DNA of 64,000 nt from Reichenbachiella agariperforans (GTDB taxonomy: Bacteria > Bacteroidota > Bacteroidia > Cytophagales > Cyclobacteriaceae), in contig NZ_FRAA01000004.1 of the NCBI RefSeq assembly GCF_900142205.1, positions 62,001 to 126,000 of the forward strand, written 5' to 3'. The first letter of the stretch is position 1, and the number at the start of each line of letters is the position of its first letter. The position numbers and the translations under genes were made by a program. Positions 19,463 through 29,588 of this stretch are shown piece by piece. The notes beneath the pieces were generated by a model. The model did not search any database and was not told the origin of the DNA. It was given only the letters and a program-made list of their open reading frames with translations.

Positions 19463-20950
19463 TCACTTCGCTGACAACCCTCGTGTCAACCAGCCCCTGC
19501 GACCTGCTGTAGCGATCGCGTACGGCGTAATCCAAAACAGCCCAAAAGTATATAACAAACTATATGAGTAAGCCCATATCGATTCGTAAGAGCTGTATCT
19601 CCTCGCATAGAACAACACAGGTATGCTGGTCAAGATCAGGATACTAAATAGTGTGGAGCTCAAAAACAGCACAGGCTGTGTGATCACAAACAACAACATC
19701 AATATGGTAAATGGATATGCCATGATAATTTTGAGCCATTGATTGAAAAACAAAAGCCTAGCACCTACTTTCGATCCCTCTCTAAAATTCTTGAAGACAA
19801 ATTTTGACATCATGATGTTCTCACGGACGTTGCTTCGCTCCCATCTGATAAACATTTTGTACAGCCCTGTGTAGTCCTCAGGGACATTGGTCAGGACATA
19901 GGCATTCTTCTGAAACATCACATGGTATCCTTGCTTGAGTATCATATTGGTCATCGCTCGATCCTCTCCGATATCCGACGGCTGTCCCATAAATGTTTGG
20001 TTGATCCAATCAGGTAGACAGGCCATCACTGCATCTCTACGATAGGCTGCCAGTGCACCTGGTGTACAAAGTACCGTCTCTAACTGTCCCTGTGCCGAGC
20101 GGATAAATTCAAAACTGAAGACAAAACTCACATTGAGCATACGGGGAAGAATAGCTCTTTCATTGTTGAGTACTTGAACATTACCAGCCACCGCCCCGCA
20201 ACTTTCTTTCACTACAAAAGGGCTTACCAGATTTCGCAACGTATCAGTTTTGACAATCGAATCACTGTCCACCGTGACGAACACCTCTCCAATCCCTAGA
20301 TTGAACCCTCTGTGTAGCGCGTGACGCTTGCCTTTATTCTCAGGCTGCTGATAGATGGACAGTCGGTCACCCAACTCCTGCTTAGCCTTTAGCATCCATG
20401 ACCAAGTATCATCCTGACTCCCATCGTCTATCGCTATCAGCTGTATTTTGTCAGCAGGGTAGTCACTGTTCGCTACACTATGCAAGGTCTTCCATACCAA
20501 CTCGCCTTCGTTGTATGCTGGCACAATCACCGTGCACATCGGCAGCTCTTCATCACTTACTGATTCGATGGGCTTGTACCTCCAGTAGAGGTACAGGTTA
20601 AAGAGGAAAAATCCAATCTGAAATACCAATAGAGAAGTGGTAAGGACGATGAATGCATAACCCCAAGTAGAGTTGATTCGATCCAAGTGCAATTGCTCAA
20701 AAGCAGGCTGTAATTCAAAGATTAGAAAGACCGCGCCTGCCAATAACAGCACTGTACCTAAACGAACCATTAGTCCCATAGGATTCTGAATCGCATTCGA
20801 ACGGCTAGAAAATATTTTTTTTCCTAGTGATTTATTGTACATCGGAAAGATGAAACTAAACAGTCGCTGCTCGTTATCCTTCCGTCGATCATTTAGTGTT
20901 TCTGAATGAGACGCAGTAGCGTCTCTATTGTTGGACTTAGTTGTACCCAT
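19463..20950 (-). CDS. Membrane family-2 glycosyltransferase (hyaluronan/chitin synthase-like)
   Basis: About 495 residues from the ATG at 20950. A cytoplasmic catalytic domain lies between membrane segments: two TMs (about 55-120), the GT2 core with 'CTVIVPAYNEGE', DDGSQDD, the DSDS (DxD) motif, acceptor-site 'GEDRAMTN' and the processivity motif 'RWERSNVREN', then three or four C-terminal TMs. The GED and R-W-RS motifs match processive NodC/hyaluronan-synthase-type enzymes, which make and export a beta-linked polysaccharide. The product is unknown. No other polysaccharide gene is adjacent. The extra 45-residue polar N-terminus is unlike short family members. Confidence 0.87.
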   Translation of the reverse strand: MGTTKSNNRDATASHSETLNDRRKDNEQRLFSFIFPMYNKSLGKKIFSSRSNAIQNPMGLMVRLGTVLLLAGAVFLIFELQPAFEQLHLDRINSTWGYAFIVLTTSLLVFQIGFFLFNLYLYWRYKPIESVSDEELPMCTVIVPAYNEGELVWKTLHSVANSDYPADKIQLIAIDDGSQDDTWSWMLKAKQELGDRLSIYQQPENKGKRHALHRGFNLGIGEVFVTVDSDSIVKTDTLRNLVSPFVVKESCGAVAGNVQVLNNERAILPRMLNVSFVFSFEFIRSAQGQLETVLCTPGALAAYRRDAVMACLPDWINQTFMGQPSDIGEDRAMTNMILKQGYHVMFQKNAYVLTNVPEDYTGLYKMFIRWERSNVRENIMMSKFVFKNFREGSKVGARLLFFNQWLKIIMAYPFTILMLLFVITQPVLFLSSTLFSILILTSIPVLFYARRYSSYESIWAYSYSLLYTFGLFWITPYAIATAGRRGWLTRGLSAK

Positions 20951-21127
20951 GGTGTATGTCTTGATCACTAATGTTTGCGTTTATTCATCTGCGTACTGTC
21001 TAGGACAAGAATGAGCCATCAGCACATCACATGAACAAGAGCCAACATGTCAAGTAACATGCCATTCGGACAAAACAAGAAACCAAGCGAACCAGCGTAT
21101 TTTGGGGTTATTTGTTAAATGGACAAA

Positions 21128-21146
21128 GTGTAGACTTTATCTACAC
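21128..21146. repeat. Inverted repeat upstream of the glycosyltransferase
   Basis: GTGTAGA-cttta-TCTACAC, seven perfect base pairs around five bases. It lies about 180 bp upstream of the glycosyltransferase start and has no T-run, so it could be a protein-binding site rather than a terminator. Confidence 0.35.
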
Positions 21147-21221
21147 AATAAGGATAAACTACCCATATTGGACACCTTGTGATTTTAATCAAAAAACAGT
21201 GCTATCTCTATCAAAAGACAC

Positions 21222-21255
21222 AAAAAAACCTCAAACAAATACATGTCTGAGGTTT
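21222..21255 (-). terminator. Rho-independent terminator of the protease-SusCD operon
   Basis: On the minus strand the stem AAACCTCA (21255-21248) pairs with TGAGGTTT (21233-21226) and is followed by a run of T. It lies about 50 bp past the stop of the lipoprotein gene, so it ends the transcript that starts at the metalloprotease. Confidence 0.85.
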
Positions 21256-21303
21256 CCAACTATTGCTATATGTAGACTTGGGTTAACGTTACATTAACTG
21301 TCT

Positions 21304-22332
21304 TTATTCGAAGTAAGTATAAACCTTAGATACTGTAGCGAAACCATCAAAATAGGTATAATCAGCAGACAAAGGGTAGTCGTCAGTATTATACTCATAA
21401 GTCACACCATCATCCGCCAATGTCCCTGAAATAGGATTATTGGTATTGACAGACTCTATCCCAATATTGATTGCTGAGTAGGCAGCTGGATACAATGCAC
21501 TAAAAGGATTTTGTTTATCATCGTAAGTCGCAGTATACTCTGATCCAAACAACACTTCAACAACTACATTCCCTCCCTCTACGGTATATTCTGTCGTTGA
21601 TTCAAAATCTTCATCAGTATGATCTACACGCACGACAGTGGTTAGGTATCCTGATTCACTGCTGTAGCTATAGGTATAACTGTAGATTGATTCAGTACCT
21701 TCGGTATATTCCGCTGCTACGATTACACCGTCATCGTATTCATATACAGTACTTCCCTCAATATCTCCACTTGTGAATATTTCCTCAATCACTTGATTTT
21801 TCTCGTCATACACCAACTCATAAGTCGAAGTAACCTCCGTACCCCAGTCATCTAATACTTTAGTATAGTTAGTCACAAAGCCTGAAGTCTCAGAGTACTC
21901 GTATGTCGTAACCGAATTTTCACCAAACGCATCAGCTAATTGATAGGTTTTCAGTTTTGAACCACTCCCTACTTCACCTCTAGTAGTGATGATAACATTG
22001 TAAGTCGCTACATCTACAGTATTTTCAGCGGTGACTGTAAAGACAGTAGCCTCTCCGTCTGTGAAGTCAACTGCGCTTCCTGATTCAGGTGTCACTGTTG
22101 CGTTTTCAGAAACAACAATCGTTGGCACCAAACCAGATAGATCTGTACCAAAAGGAACGCTGATCTCGATATCAGTACCGAAATCATACGTCACACCTTC
22201 TATTCCACCAAAATCAATTTCAAAAGACTCAATATCGTTGAGGCTAGAGAATGACGGGCTATCGTCTTCTGAACATGACGTAAAGCCAATAACCAATGCT
22301 GCTAAAGCTAGTATTGCATGAATTTTTCTCAT
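21304..22332 (-). CDS. SusCD-associated lipoprotein with DUF5018-like Ig domain
   Basis: 342 residues with signal MRKIHAILALAALVIGFTSC (lipobox Cys 20) and an acidic start SEDD. Residues about 35-115 ('LSGLVPTIVVSENATVTPES' then GSAVDF...FTVTAENT...YNVIITTRG) match the repeated Ig-like sandwich often annotated as DUF5018 in surface lipoproteins. The rest is Tyr/Thr/Ser/Glu-rich with YD- and YE-containing beta repeats (TYEYSET, YEYDDG, YTYSYSSE) and is unlike any enzyme. It is the last gene of the metalloprotease-SusC-SusD operon, 25 bp after susD, and ends at a strong terminator. A surface ligand-binding role is inferred from position. Confidence 0.78.
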   Translation of the reverse strand: MRKIHAILALAALVIGFTSCSEDDSPSFSSLNDIESFEIDFGGIEGVTYDFGTDIEISVPFGTDLSGLVPTIVVSENATVTPESGSAVDFTDGEATVFTVTAENTVDVATYNVIITTRGEVGSGSKLKTYQLADAFGENSVTTYEYSETSGFVTNYTKVLDDWGTEVTSTYELVYDEKNQVIEEIFTSGDIEGSTVYEYDDGVIVAAEYTEGTESIYSYTYSYSSESGYLTTVVRVDHTDEDFESTTEYTVEGGNVVVEVLFGSEYTATYDDKQNPFSALYPAAYSAINIGIESVNTNNPISGTLADDGVTYEYNTDDYPLSADYTYFDGFATVSKVYTYFE

Positions 22333-22357
22333 AATTATTTTATTTAAATGATTACTA

Positions 22358-23692
22358 TTAATTGGATTGTAAATCAGGGTTATTAATGATCGCGTCCTGT
22401 GGAAAAGGAATCACATACCGCTCATCATTCTGTTCGAGCACATAGGTCTCTCCATCCAATGTTTTGTCTATTCTTTGCTGGGTCGTTCTTCTTAGATCGT
22501 TCCAGCGCTGTCCCTCTAGGGCAAACTCACGCTGACGCTCGGACAGGATCTCGTCGGTCAATCCCATTTGGTCCAAGCTCCCTACGCGAAGTTTGTAATC
22601 CTCCCACCCATCAGGAGTATATCTATTTTGGGTCAATGCATATAATGCTTCTCTACTTTGAGTCAAAGAAGCTCCTCCTAAGTGAGCAGATGCCTCAGCG
22701 ATAATCAGATAGAGGTCTGACGTCCTCAAGGTACATTTAAAGTTATCTGCTGATGTCTTATTTGATTTATATTTATTATCACTATTCAGTGTGAAATAAT
22801 TGGCATATCTAAGATCAGTCGTCTGATCATATTGAGCGATAAGCTCAGGTGAGACAGAGGCATATTCAATCATATCAAATGACGTCACTGTATTAAGGGC
22901 AAGAATCGATTCTACCGAATTATACTCTGATGCCATCACCGTTTGTGCTTGATTCAGATCCATAAGGTCAGACTTAATCGCCATGGCTTCCTGTGCTGCA
23001 TCGACCGCTTTTTGCCATTCCTTCTGATACAAATAGACTCTGGCCTTTAAGCTTTTAATCGCCAAAACAGAAAATCTATAATTGTACCCCTCAGGCTGCT
23101 GTTCAACATTTAACAACCCCTCAGCTTGCTCAATATCACTGATTATCAACTTATAAACCTCGGAAACAGGTGCTCGTGGGTAATCCCTTTTAGCATCATA
23201 CTCAGTCGTCACAGGCACTCCCTCATCACTAGCAGCAGTGGCTGCATCGTAAGGTTTGGCATACAGATTGACCAAATCGAAATACTGCAAGGCCCGAAGA
23301 GCGTGTGCTTCTCCTACCAACTGATCGATCTCTTCGGAATCCCCCGTGATGTCATCAGCGCTCCCGATGACGTGATTGGTATAAAAAATAATAGTATAAA
23401 ACGTCGCATAAGGAAAAACACGTGTATCCAAGCCTGGGTTCACATCATTCCACACATAGATGTCTTTGTAAAAATCAAAGCGTTCTCTATTGGACTCCAA
23501 AAGCAACTCATCAGTACGGTATGTCGTGACCACTTTGTGCTGAATTTCTGTATCATAAGCTGCCGTCAAAAAACTTCTAAATTCATCCACTGATTTAGGG
23601 ATCACCTGACCAATGGGTTCTATATCAAGGTAATTTTCGCAAGCGCTCAACATCACCGAGAAAATCAATATTATTTGTGCTATTCTTTTCAT
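22358..23692 (-). CDS. SusD/RagB-family lipoprotein
   Basis: About 444 residues from the ATG at 23692 (MKRIAQIILIFSVMLSAC, lipobox Cys 18), followed by ENYLDIEPIGQ, the usual SusD start. Family motifs include 'LVGEAHALRALQYFDLVNLY' (TPR helix) and the C-terminal 'RQREFALEGQRWNDLRRT', the most diagnostic SusD sequence. It partners the SusC 11 bp upstream. As the locus begins with a secreted metalloprotease rather than a glycoside hydrolase, the ligand may be peptides, as for RagB. That is inference from context. Confidence 0.92.
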   Translation of the reverse strand: MKRIAQIILIFSVMLSACENYLDIEPIGQVIPKSVDEFRSFLTAAYDTEIQHKVVTTYRTDELLLESNRERFDFYKDIYVWNDVNPGLDTRVFPYATFYTIIFYTNHVIGSADDITGDSEEIDQLVGEAHALRALQYFDLVNLYAKPYDAATAASDEGVPVTTEYDAKRDYPRAPVSEVYKLIISDIEQAEGLLNVEQQPEGYNYRFSVLAIKSLKARVYLYQKEWQKAVDAAQEAMAIKSDLMDLNQAQTVMASEYNSVESILALNTVTSFDMIEYASVSPELIAQYDQTTDLRYANYFTLNSDNKYKSNKTSADNFKCTLRTSDLYLIIAEASAHLGGASLTQSREALYALTQNRYTPDGWEDYKLRVGSLDQMGLTDEILSERQREFALEGQRWNDLRRTTQQRIDKTLDGETYVLEQNDERYVIPFPQDAIINNPDLQSN

Positions 23693-23703
23693 GATCGTCA
23701 TGG

Positions 23704-26700
23704 TTAAAATGAGAGATTAAGACCTGCAGAAACAAGCTTTGGCAATGGTTGGGCGTAGGCACTACCGTATGTCTCTGGGTCAAAGTAGTTCGTATAGTCA
23801 GAGCCAAATACTAGGAGGTTTCTTCCCTCTAAATAAAACCTAACTGTAGATACTCTGAGCTTCGAAGCTGCAGCAGGTGATAAGCTATACCCTAGGCGAA
23901 TACTATTGATTCGCAGATAAGAGATCTCTTCAACCCAAACATCTAGGTCATTATATGTATTGCCCCCATCTCCAGAGTTGAACCAGCTGTAGACCAAATC
24001 GGTATTAATACCAGCAGAATTGAAACCTATGAGACCAGGCAAGTCTCCAGTCCCAGCCGAAAGAACCTCAGTGCTGTAATTGTTACCTGGATTCACAGTT
24101 GTCATGTGATATGGCGCGTTTCTCTTCACCGTCTGCTTGATGTTAAAATTAGCTGCAATCTGCAAATCAAACTGCTTGTATCTAAACGTGTTATTAATCC
24201 CTCCAGAGAACTTAGGCGTGGCATCTCCGACATAGGTATAGAGATCACGGTGTTCCTCTCGGGTCAACTGACTGCCATCTGTCCCCTCCAATAGATTATA
24301 AAAATCAACTGCGGACATGGTTTCTCCATCTTTGACAAAGAGCGGAATACCATTGCTATCTAGCCCATCCGTCTTGATCGCGAATATGGCATTGACACTA
24401 TACCCTTGTAGTGATGGTTTAAAACTCTCCTCTTGAATCTCGACACGATCTACATTATTTCTGTTAGCAGAGATATTGAAACTGGTGCTCCATCTGAAAT
24501 CAGTGTGATCGATATTGACCGTGGTAATTGACAGTTCAAAACCTTTGTTAGTCACTGTAGCCCAGTTCGTGCTGATCGTATTATACCCTGACTCTAACGG
24601 CACAGACTGTAGCCCTATCAGATCGGTACTCTTTCGGTAGTAGTAGTCATTGGAGATGAACAATCTACCATCCCAAATCCCTAGGTCAAACCCAATATTA
24701 CTCGAAGTAGTTTTTTCCCACCTGAGATCACCATTAGGTGCTCCACTGGCTCTAATTATCTCCTCACTGATGCCTGGCAAAACACTCTCCGTACCATAGG
24801 TACCCACCACGTATGGTGAAGTGGTTTTATCAACATTTCCTTGGATACCATACGAAGCTCTAAGCTTCAGCATATCCAACCTACTACTATATAAGAAGTT
24901 CTCTTTGGCCAAATCCCAAGAACCCGCTACTGACCATATCGGCAGGTATCTATACTTTGGGTTGACCCCAAATAGGTTCGATCCATCATAGCGTAAACTG
25001 CTAAACAATGAATATTTACCATCATAGGTATAAGATAGCGTCCCAAAGAATGACGCATAAGCATTACTCGAATAGGATTTTTTATAAACATTAAAATCAG
25101 AACCAGTTGCTGCGCGCTCATTGGTGATCGGAACAGTTGTCAGTGTATTGGGGTTATAGCCAAAACCTCTCGACCTGACCATTGTATTATTATCTTCTCT
25201 AAACTCCGTCCCAACCAAAACATCAACTTCATGCTTATTATAAAAAACCTGACCATAGTTGATCATCGTTTTCCAGTTGTATTGAAATGCATTAGCGTTA
25301 GTATTTTGAATGATCCCTCCCTCTGGCATATAGTACAGGTCTTCGCTATTATCTCCTAGGTACTGTGACTTTTGTTCATATTTTCTAGTATAGTAACTTT
25401 CCTGATCCGAAAACTGCTCTGCAGCATCATTGTCCAGTTGCAGTCCCAATTGACTCGTGATTTTAATCCCAATCTCAGAAGTATAGTCAATGCTAAAAAT
25501 AGACTTCATAGAATTAGCGATCAGCTCGTTACTGGTATTAGCACGCTCTTCCAGAAGGTTATAGTCCAGATTGATATCTGACCGCTCTATTAAGTCTGGA
25601 TCATATATGTAGTCTCCGTTGGCATCCTTCAGCCCTAGATATGGATTAGCTGTTCGAGCGTAGTACGCAGGATTGGTATAGGCATCTATTCCCGTGAGGT
25701 ATGAACTAGTTCTGTTTTGACTACCAAACAATGCTACTCCTACTGTGAAATTATCAGTCAGATCATAATTATTCTTGAGTGTAAGATTGAATCGTTTTTG
25801 CTCAGCACCTATTGTAGCTCCTTTTTCATCAAAATAACCTGCAGAAAAATAATAGTCATTTCGATCATTCCCGCCTGACATGCTCAACCCATACTGCTGA
25901 TTAATAGCTGCCTGATAAATTTCGTCTCCCCAATTGGTATCCGTATCTTTCAAACCATTAATAGCGGCTTGTACACTTGGGTCTAGACTTGAAAAACCAT
26001 TGTTGGTAAAGTTATTATACTCTCCGCTCTCGTTGAGTATACGTGCCACCTCTCCTTGCCCTTGTTGGTATCTTAGATCTGACCGACTAGCCATGTATAG
26101 CTCAAAGTCAACTTTTTCAGAAGAATTCATCAGGTTCAGCTTACTAAAGTCAGGTTTCTGTGTCACAAAAGTGTTAGCAGTAATATTGACTCTCGTCTTT
26201 CCTTTTTGACCATTTTTAGTCTTGATTACAATGACACCATTCGCTGCTCGGGCTCCATAAATAGAAGTCGCTGAGGCATCTTTTAGCACGGTGATACTCT
26301 CAATATCATCAGGATTGATTCCAGATATAGGATAAGATTTGAGCAAATCAATGTTATCCTTATCTGTAAAATCTGATGGAATATCGTCTCCTTCCAATGG
26401 TATACCATCTAGTACCCAGAGCGGATCTGACGAACCGTTGAGTGTAGAGGTTCCACGAATGTTAATCTTGGCTGGAGAGCCAGGTGCTCCATTAGTAGGT
26501 TGGACATACACCCCTGCAAGCTGCCCCACAAGCATTTGATCGATATTAGCGACCCCAGCTTGCTTGATTTCTACAGCCTCTACTTTGGCCATAGACGAGG
26601 TTGTCTTTCGCATGGTAGTTTCTTGATACCCAGTCATGACTATCTCATCAAGCATCTCCACAGAGACTTTCATCTCTATGAGCAGTCCTGTAGAATTCAT

Positions 26701-26976
26701 CCCAGCGATATCGACCGTTTGTGATTCGTATCCCGTAAATGAGACCACCAGTGTATTAGCATCAGCAGGAGCTCTAAAGGTAAAATTACCATCTAGGTCT
26801 GCAATCGCCCCGACTACTGAGCGCTCACTACCGACAGCATCCATAGTGATATACACCGAGGCTCCAATTACCGGTTCTTTAAAATCCATATCTACGACCT
26901 GACCACTCACTTGCTTTTGATTTTGCCCAAAAACGATGGTCGGCAATAGAAATAATAAGTAAACAATTCTTTTCAT
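23704..26976 (-). CDS. SusC/RagA-family TonB-dependent transporter
   Basis: 1090 residues with signal MKRIVYLLFLLPTIVFGQ, a carboxypeptidase-regulatory-like domain (about 20-105), a plug domain with 'VLKDASATSIYGARAANGVI', and a long beta-barrel ending in aromatic-rich LNLSF. The plug signature ('TSIYGARAANG') is the standard SusC/RagA form. It imports oligomeric nutrients captured by the SusD encoded 11 bp downstream. It starts 12 bp after the metalloprotease stop, which suggests that protease products are the cargo, as for the RagAB peptide importer of Porphyromonas. That substrate assignment is inferred. Confidence 0.94.
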   Translation of the reverse strand: MKRIVYLLFLLPTIVFGQNQKQVSGQVVDMDFKEPVIGASVYITMDAVGSERSVVGAIADLDGNFTFRAPADANTLVVSFTGYESQTVDIAGMNSTGLLIEMKVSVEMLDEIVMTGYQETTMRKTTSSMAKVEAVEIKQAGVANIDQMLVGQLAGVYVQPTNGAPGSPAKINIRGTSTLNGSSDPLWVLDGIPLEGDDIPSDFTDKDNIDLLKSYPISGINPDDIESITVLKDASATSIYGARAANGVIVIKTKNGQKGKTRVNITANTFVTQKPDFSKLNLMNSSEKVDFELYMASRSDLRYQQGQGEVARILNESGEYNNFTNNGFSSLDPSVQAAINGLKDTDTNWGDEIYQAAINQQYGLSMSGGNDRNDYYFSAGYFDEKGATIGAEQKRFNLTLKNNYDLTDNFTVGVALFGSQNRTSSYLTGIDAYTNPAYYARTANPYLGLKDANGDYIYDPDLIERSDINLDYNLLEERANTSNELIANSMKSIFSIDYTSEIGIKITSQLGLQLDNDAAEQFSDQESYYTRKYEQKSQYLGDNSEDLYYMPEGGIIQNTNANAFQYNWKTMINYGQVFYNKHEVDVLVGTEFREDNNTMVRSRGFGYNPNTLTTVPITNERAATGSDFNVYKKSYSSNAYASFFGTLSYTYDGKYSLFSSLRYDGSNLFGVNPKYRYLPIWSVAGSWDLAKENFLYSSRLDMLKLRASYGIQGNVDKTTSPYVVGTYGTESVLPGISEEIIRASGAPNGDLRWEKTTSSNIGFDLGIWDGRLFISNDYYYRKSTDLIGLQSVPLESGYNTISTNWATVTNKGFELSITTVNIDHTDFRWSTSFNISANRNNVDRVEIQEESFKPSLQGYSVNAIFAIKTDGLDSNGIPLFVKDGETMSAVDFYNLLEGTDGSQLTREEHRDLYTYVGDATPKFSGGINNTFRYKQFDLQIAANFNIKQTVKRNAPYHMTTVNPGNNYSTEVLSAGTGDLPGLIGFNSAGINTDLVYSWFNSGDGGNTYNDLDVWVEEISYLRINSIRLGYSLSPAAASKLRVSTVRFYLEGRNLLVFGSDYTNYFDPETYGSAYAQPLPKLVSAGLNLSF

Positions 26977-26988
26977 TCCTTCTATCTC

Positions 26989-29499
26989 TTAGTTCTCTAA
27001 ATTGTATTCGATTCTAGCAATCAAATCTTCATAATGCTCGCGCGTATCTCGGTCTCCCTTTTTACGCTTCTTAATTAAAAATGCAAGTATCCGTTCTAGC
27101 TCAGCGCGTTTGCCTGAGGCTATATCAGAGACTCTAGGGATATAGGTGTAGTGGATATTCTTAAAAGCCTCTGATTCGGGGGTCAGTGACTGTTCTTTAG
27201 TTTTCTTTAATAACTCCAACCGATCAACGGTCAGTACATCGACATAGTTCTTTTGTGTCATTCGGTCATACATAGACAAATTTTTAGTAGCAGCGAGTTC
27301 CTCAAAAATCACTTCGAACAAAGTATCGTAAATATCATGTGCCGTAAAAACATCTTCCGAATCAGACACCAATACCTCATTGTCTATTATTCGCATCAAC
27401 CTATCTGTTTTGATTAGGCCAAACAACGCATTGGTTTGATATACTCTCATGAGAGACACAGGGGAATAATACCGCTCTCCATCAGGCGCGTCACGTACTA
27501 CGTATGCTTTATGAATCAAATCAGGAGTAAATAGCCAGTGCTGTGGCAGTACAGCGTTCTCTATCAAATAGGCAAGTGACCGACGTTGGACATCTGCTGG
27601 TACTGGCACATAACTATCCTTACCATCTCCATATACAGTATTATTGAGATAGACGCCTCCGATGTTGGCCATGACATGTCCACTATAAGTGACCCACTGA
27701 TCGATGACTCCTTTGTAGAGTTTGGATGCATTGTAGTAATCCTCACCCTCTTCATAAGTCCAGTCTATTATGTTAGGCACGATGCGCTTAAGGTTGAGCA
27801 ATCCATATTCACTAGCTGCTACTGCATCATCACCTAAGTCTTCTGATTGAGATCTTGGATCAACAACATCCTTTGGGCTCTGCTGTGCCCCAAAAAAGTA
27901 CAAAGGATCATTTTCATGAACTCTGATCCATCGGTCCAAGGTTGACAACTCATCATGAGCCGTCTCCACATCTAACCATCTATAGCCCCAATTAATTGCA
28001 TAACGATCATATACACCTATTTGAGGCGTAATCTCCTTGACAGAGTCCTCTGGTTGAGCGACATAATTAAACCTAGCATAGTCCATAATCGATGGAGCTG
28101 TTCCTCCCATATTAGCTGTAAATGAAGGGGAACGCAACGAATCTACAGGATAGCTATATGATGCCCCCATATTATGGGATAGACCAAAAGTGTGTCCCAC
28201 TTCATGCGATGACACGAACCGGATCGCCTCCCCCATATGTTCGTCGGTAAACTTGTTGGCACGAGCTTTTGGATCTATTGGGCCTGTCTGAACACGCATC
28301 CATTGATGCAATCCCATCATCAGGTTATGCCACCAAATGATGTCTGATTCCAGTATCTCACCACTCCGTGGATCAACTATAGCTGGCCCCATAGCATTTT
28401 GTTTTTCGGAAGCTGCATAGGTGATGACAGAGTATCGCACATCGTCCACATCGAAAGTCGTATCCTCCGCTACCGGGTACTTGACATGTAGTACATTTTT
28501 GAAGCCAGCAGATTCAAACGCTTCATTCCATTCCATAACTCCCCGCTCTATATAGCTTCTCCACTGTGGAGGAGTAGCGGGATCTATATAGTACACAATT
28601 GGCTTTTGTGGTTCAACAAGTTCTCCAGCCTTGTATTTGGACACATCTTCTTTTTTGGGTTCGAGTCTCCATCTGGTGATGATCTCTCTATGCTCAACCT
28701 TATGTTGATCATCTGCATAATACTCCAGTGGAATTCCGAAATAGCCAATTCTATCATCAGCAAAACGTGGAGTCATCACCTCCTCTGGTAGCAAAACAAT
28801 ATTGATCGTAACACCTACAGAGAGTGGCAATGCTGGACCTCCCTCACTCACAGATGTAGTCATTAGAGATTTCACGACGATGTTTTCAGGAAAGGCCTTA
28901 ACTTCTTCTATCTTAGACAAGTTAGCTTTAATACCTCCTCCTAATCCTGTATTCGCGAGTATGTCAGTAAAACTCTTCTCTGTCCCGTTGAAAACTTTAT
29001 TAACCTTAATAACAACGGTCGTTGAGTCTTCATTTTGCGCTTCGATTTTAAACTCTTCTATTACTGATTCGCCAAAATTATCTCGGACAGACAAAGAAAT
29101 CGCATCATCTGCTGGCACTTTTACTCTAGGGTTAATTGTCTTTACCCATATTTTTTTCATCAATGTATCTTTATAAAACCGGATCAATTTGGTTTCATAA
29201 GTCATACCCTTATTCAATCCATGCCCATTCAATGCATAGGGTACACTTGACACCTTATTGACAATCAATAGATCCTTCGTCAATACAGAATCGGGGATTT
29301 CGAAATATACATCTTCCTTCATTTGATGTACTGAGAAAAGGCCTACTTGGCTCTTCGCTTCTTTCATCAATTTCGCATAAGAAAACTCACCATCAGTTTT
29401 GACACTATCAGCCTTACCTTCTACTTCCTGCGCATATCCAGAAAAGACAACTACAACCAATAAGGGAAAAAGGAAAACAGATTTCAAACAACTCACCAT
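26989..29499 (-). CDS. Secreted zinc metalloprotease (DUF5117/DUF5118-type)
   Basis: About 836 residues from the ATG at 29499 (MVSCLKSVFLFPLLVVVVFSGYAQ, a signal peptide); the open frame runs 39 codons further with no signal. The zincin site is near residue 430, HEVGHTFGLSHN (HExxH with a distal His), and a Met-turn-like SIMDY lies about 40 residues later. N-terminal DUF5117/5118-like regions precede it, and a long helical domain follows. Such proteins are annotated as zinc-dependent metalloproteases in many Bacteroidota. It heads a protease-SusC-SusD-lipoprotein operon, downstream of a LytS/LytTR pair, and likely degrades extracellular or periplasmic protein. No type IX sorting tail is visible at its C-terminus. 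Confidence 0.9.
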   Translation of the reverse strand: MVSCLKSVFLFPLLVVVVFSGYAQEVEGKADSVKTDGEFSYAKLMKEAKSQVGLFSVHQMKEDVYFEIPDSVLTKDLLIVNKVSSVPYALNGHGLNKGMTYETKLIRFYKDTLMKKIWVKTINPRVKVPADDAISLSVRDNFGESVIEEFKIEAQNEDSTTVVIKVNKVFNGTEKSFTDILANTGLGGGIKANLSKIEEVKAFPENIVVKSLMTTSVSEGGPALPLSVGVTINIVLLPEEVMTPRFADDRIGYFGIPLEYYADDQHKVEHREIITRWRLEPKKEDVSKYKAGELVEPQKPIVYYIDPATPPQWRSYIERGVMEWNEAFESAGFKNVLHVKYPVAEDTTFDVDDVRYSVITYAASEKQNAMGPAIVDPRSGEILESDIIWWHNLMMGLHQWMRVQTGPIDPKARANKFTDEHMGEAIRFVSSHEVGHTFGLSHNMGASYSYPVDSLRSPSFTANMGGTAPSIMDYARFNYVAQPEDSVKEITPQIGVYDRYAINWGYRWLDVETAHDELSTLDRWIRVHENDPLYFFGAQQSPKDVVDPRSQSEDLGDDAVAASEYGLLNLKRIVPNIIDWTYEEGEDYYNASKLYKGVIDQWVTYSGHVMANIGGVYLNNTVYGDGKDSYVPVPADVQRRSLAYLIENAVLPQHWLFTPDLIHKAYVVRDAPDGERYYSPVSLMRVYQTNALFGLIKTDRLMRIIDNEVLVSDSEDVFTAHDIYDTLFEVIFEELAATKNLSMYDRMTQKNYVDVLTVDRLELLKKTKEQSLTPESEAFKNIHYTYIPRVSDIASGKRAELERILAFLIKKRKKGDRDTREHYEDLIARIEYNLEN

Positions 29500-29516
29500 A
29501 CTACACTCAATTTCCT

Positions 29517-29524
29517 CAAATGTA
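29517..29524 (-). promoter_or_regulatory. Bacteroidota-type -7 box for the metalloprotease operon
   Basis: On the minus strand this reads TACATTTG, an exact TAnnTTTG match, 17 bp before the ATG at 29499. The leader would be only about 11 nt. The expected -33 position carries TTTT instead of TTTG and is overlapped by the inverted repeat at 29532-29558. Confidence 0.45.
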
Positions 29525-29531
29525 TATTTAC

Positions 29532-29558
29532 CTCCTTTCCTTAAAAAATAGAAAGGAG
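29532..29558. promoter_or_regulatory. Inverted repeat over the promoter of the metalloprotease operon
   Basis: CTCCTTTC and GAAAGGAG, a perfect 8-bp inverted repeat around 11 bases, in the 89-bp gap between the sensor kinase gene and the metalloprotease gene. It ends 8 bp upstream of the TACATTTG box, so a bound protein would cover the -33 region. In the transcribed direction the T-run is in the loop, not after the stem, so it is not a terminator. Confidence 0.45.
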
Positions 29559-29588
29559 TCAATACGACATTAATAGGAGTGAAATGGT

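Larger units (their letters stand above)
20951..21303. other. Intergenic region with terminator and a small inverted repeat
   Basis: No gene is visible. It contains the terminator of the downstream end of the protease-SusCD operon (21222-21255) and a separate inverted repeat at 21128-21146. The rest would hold the promoter of the glycosyltransferase, which I cannot locate confidently. Confidence 0.5.
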
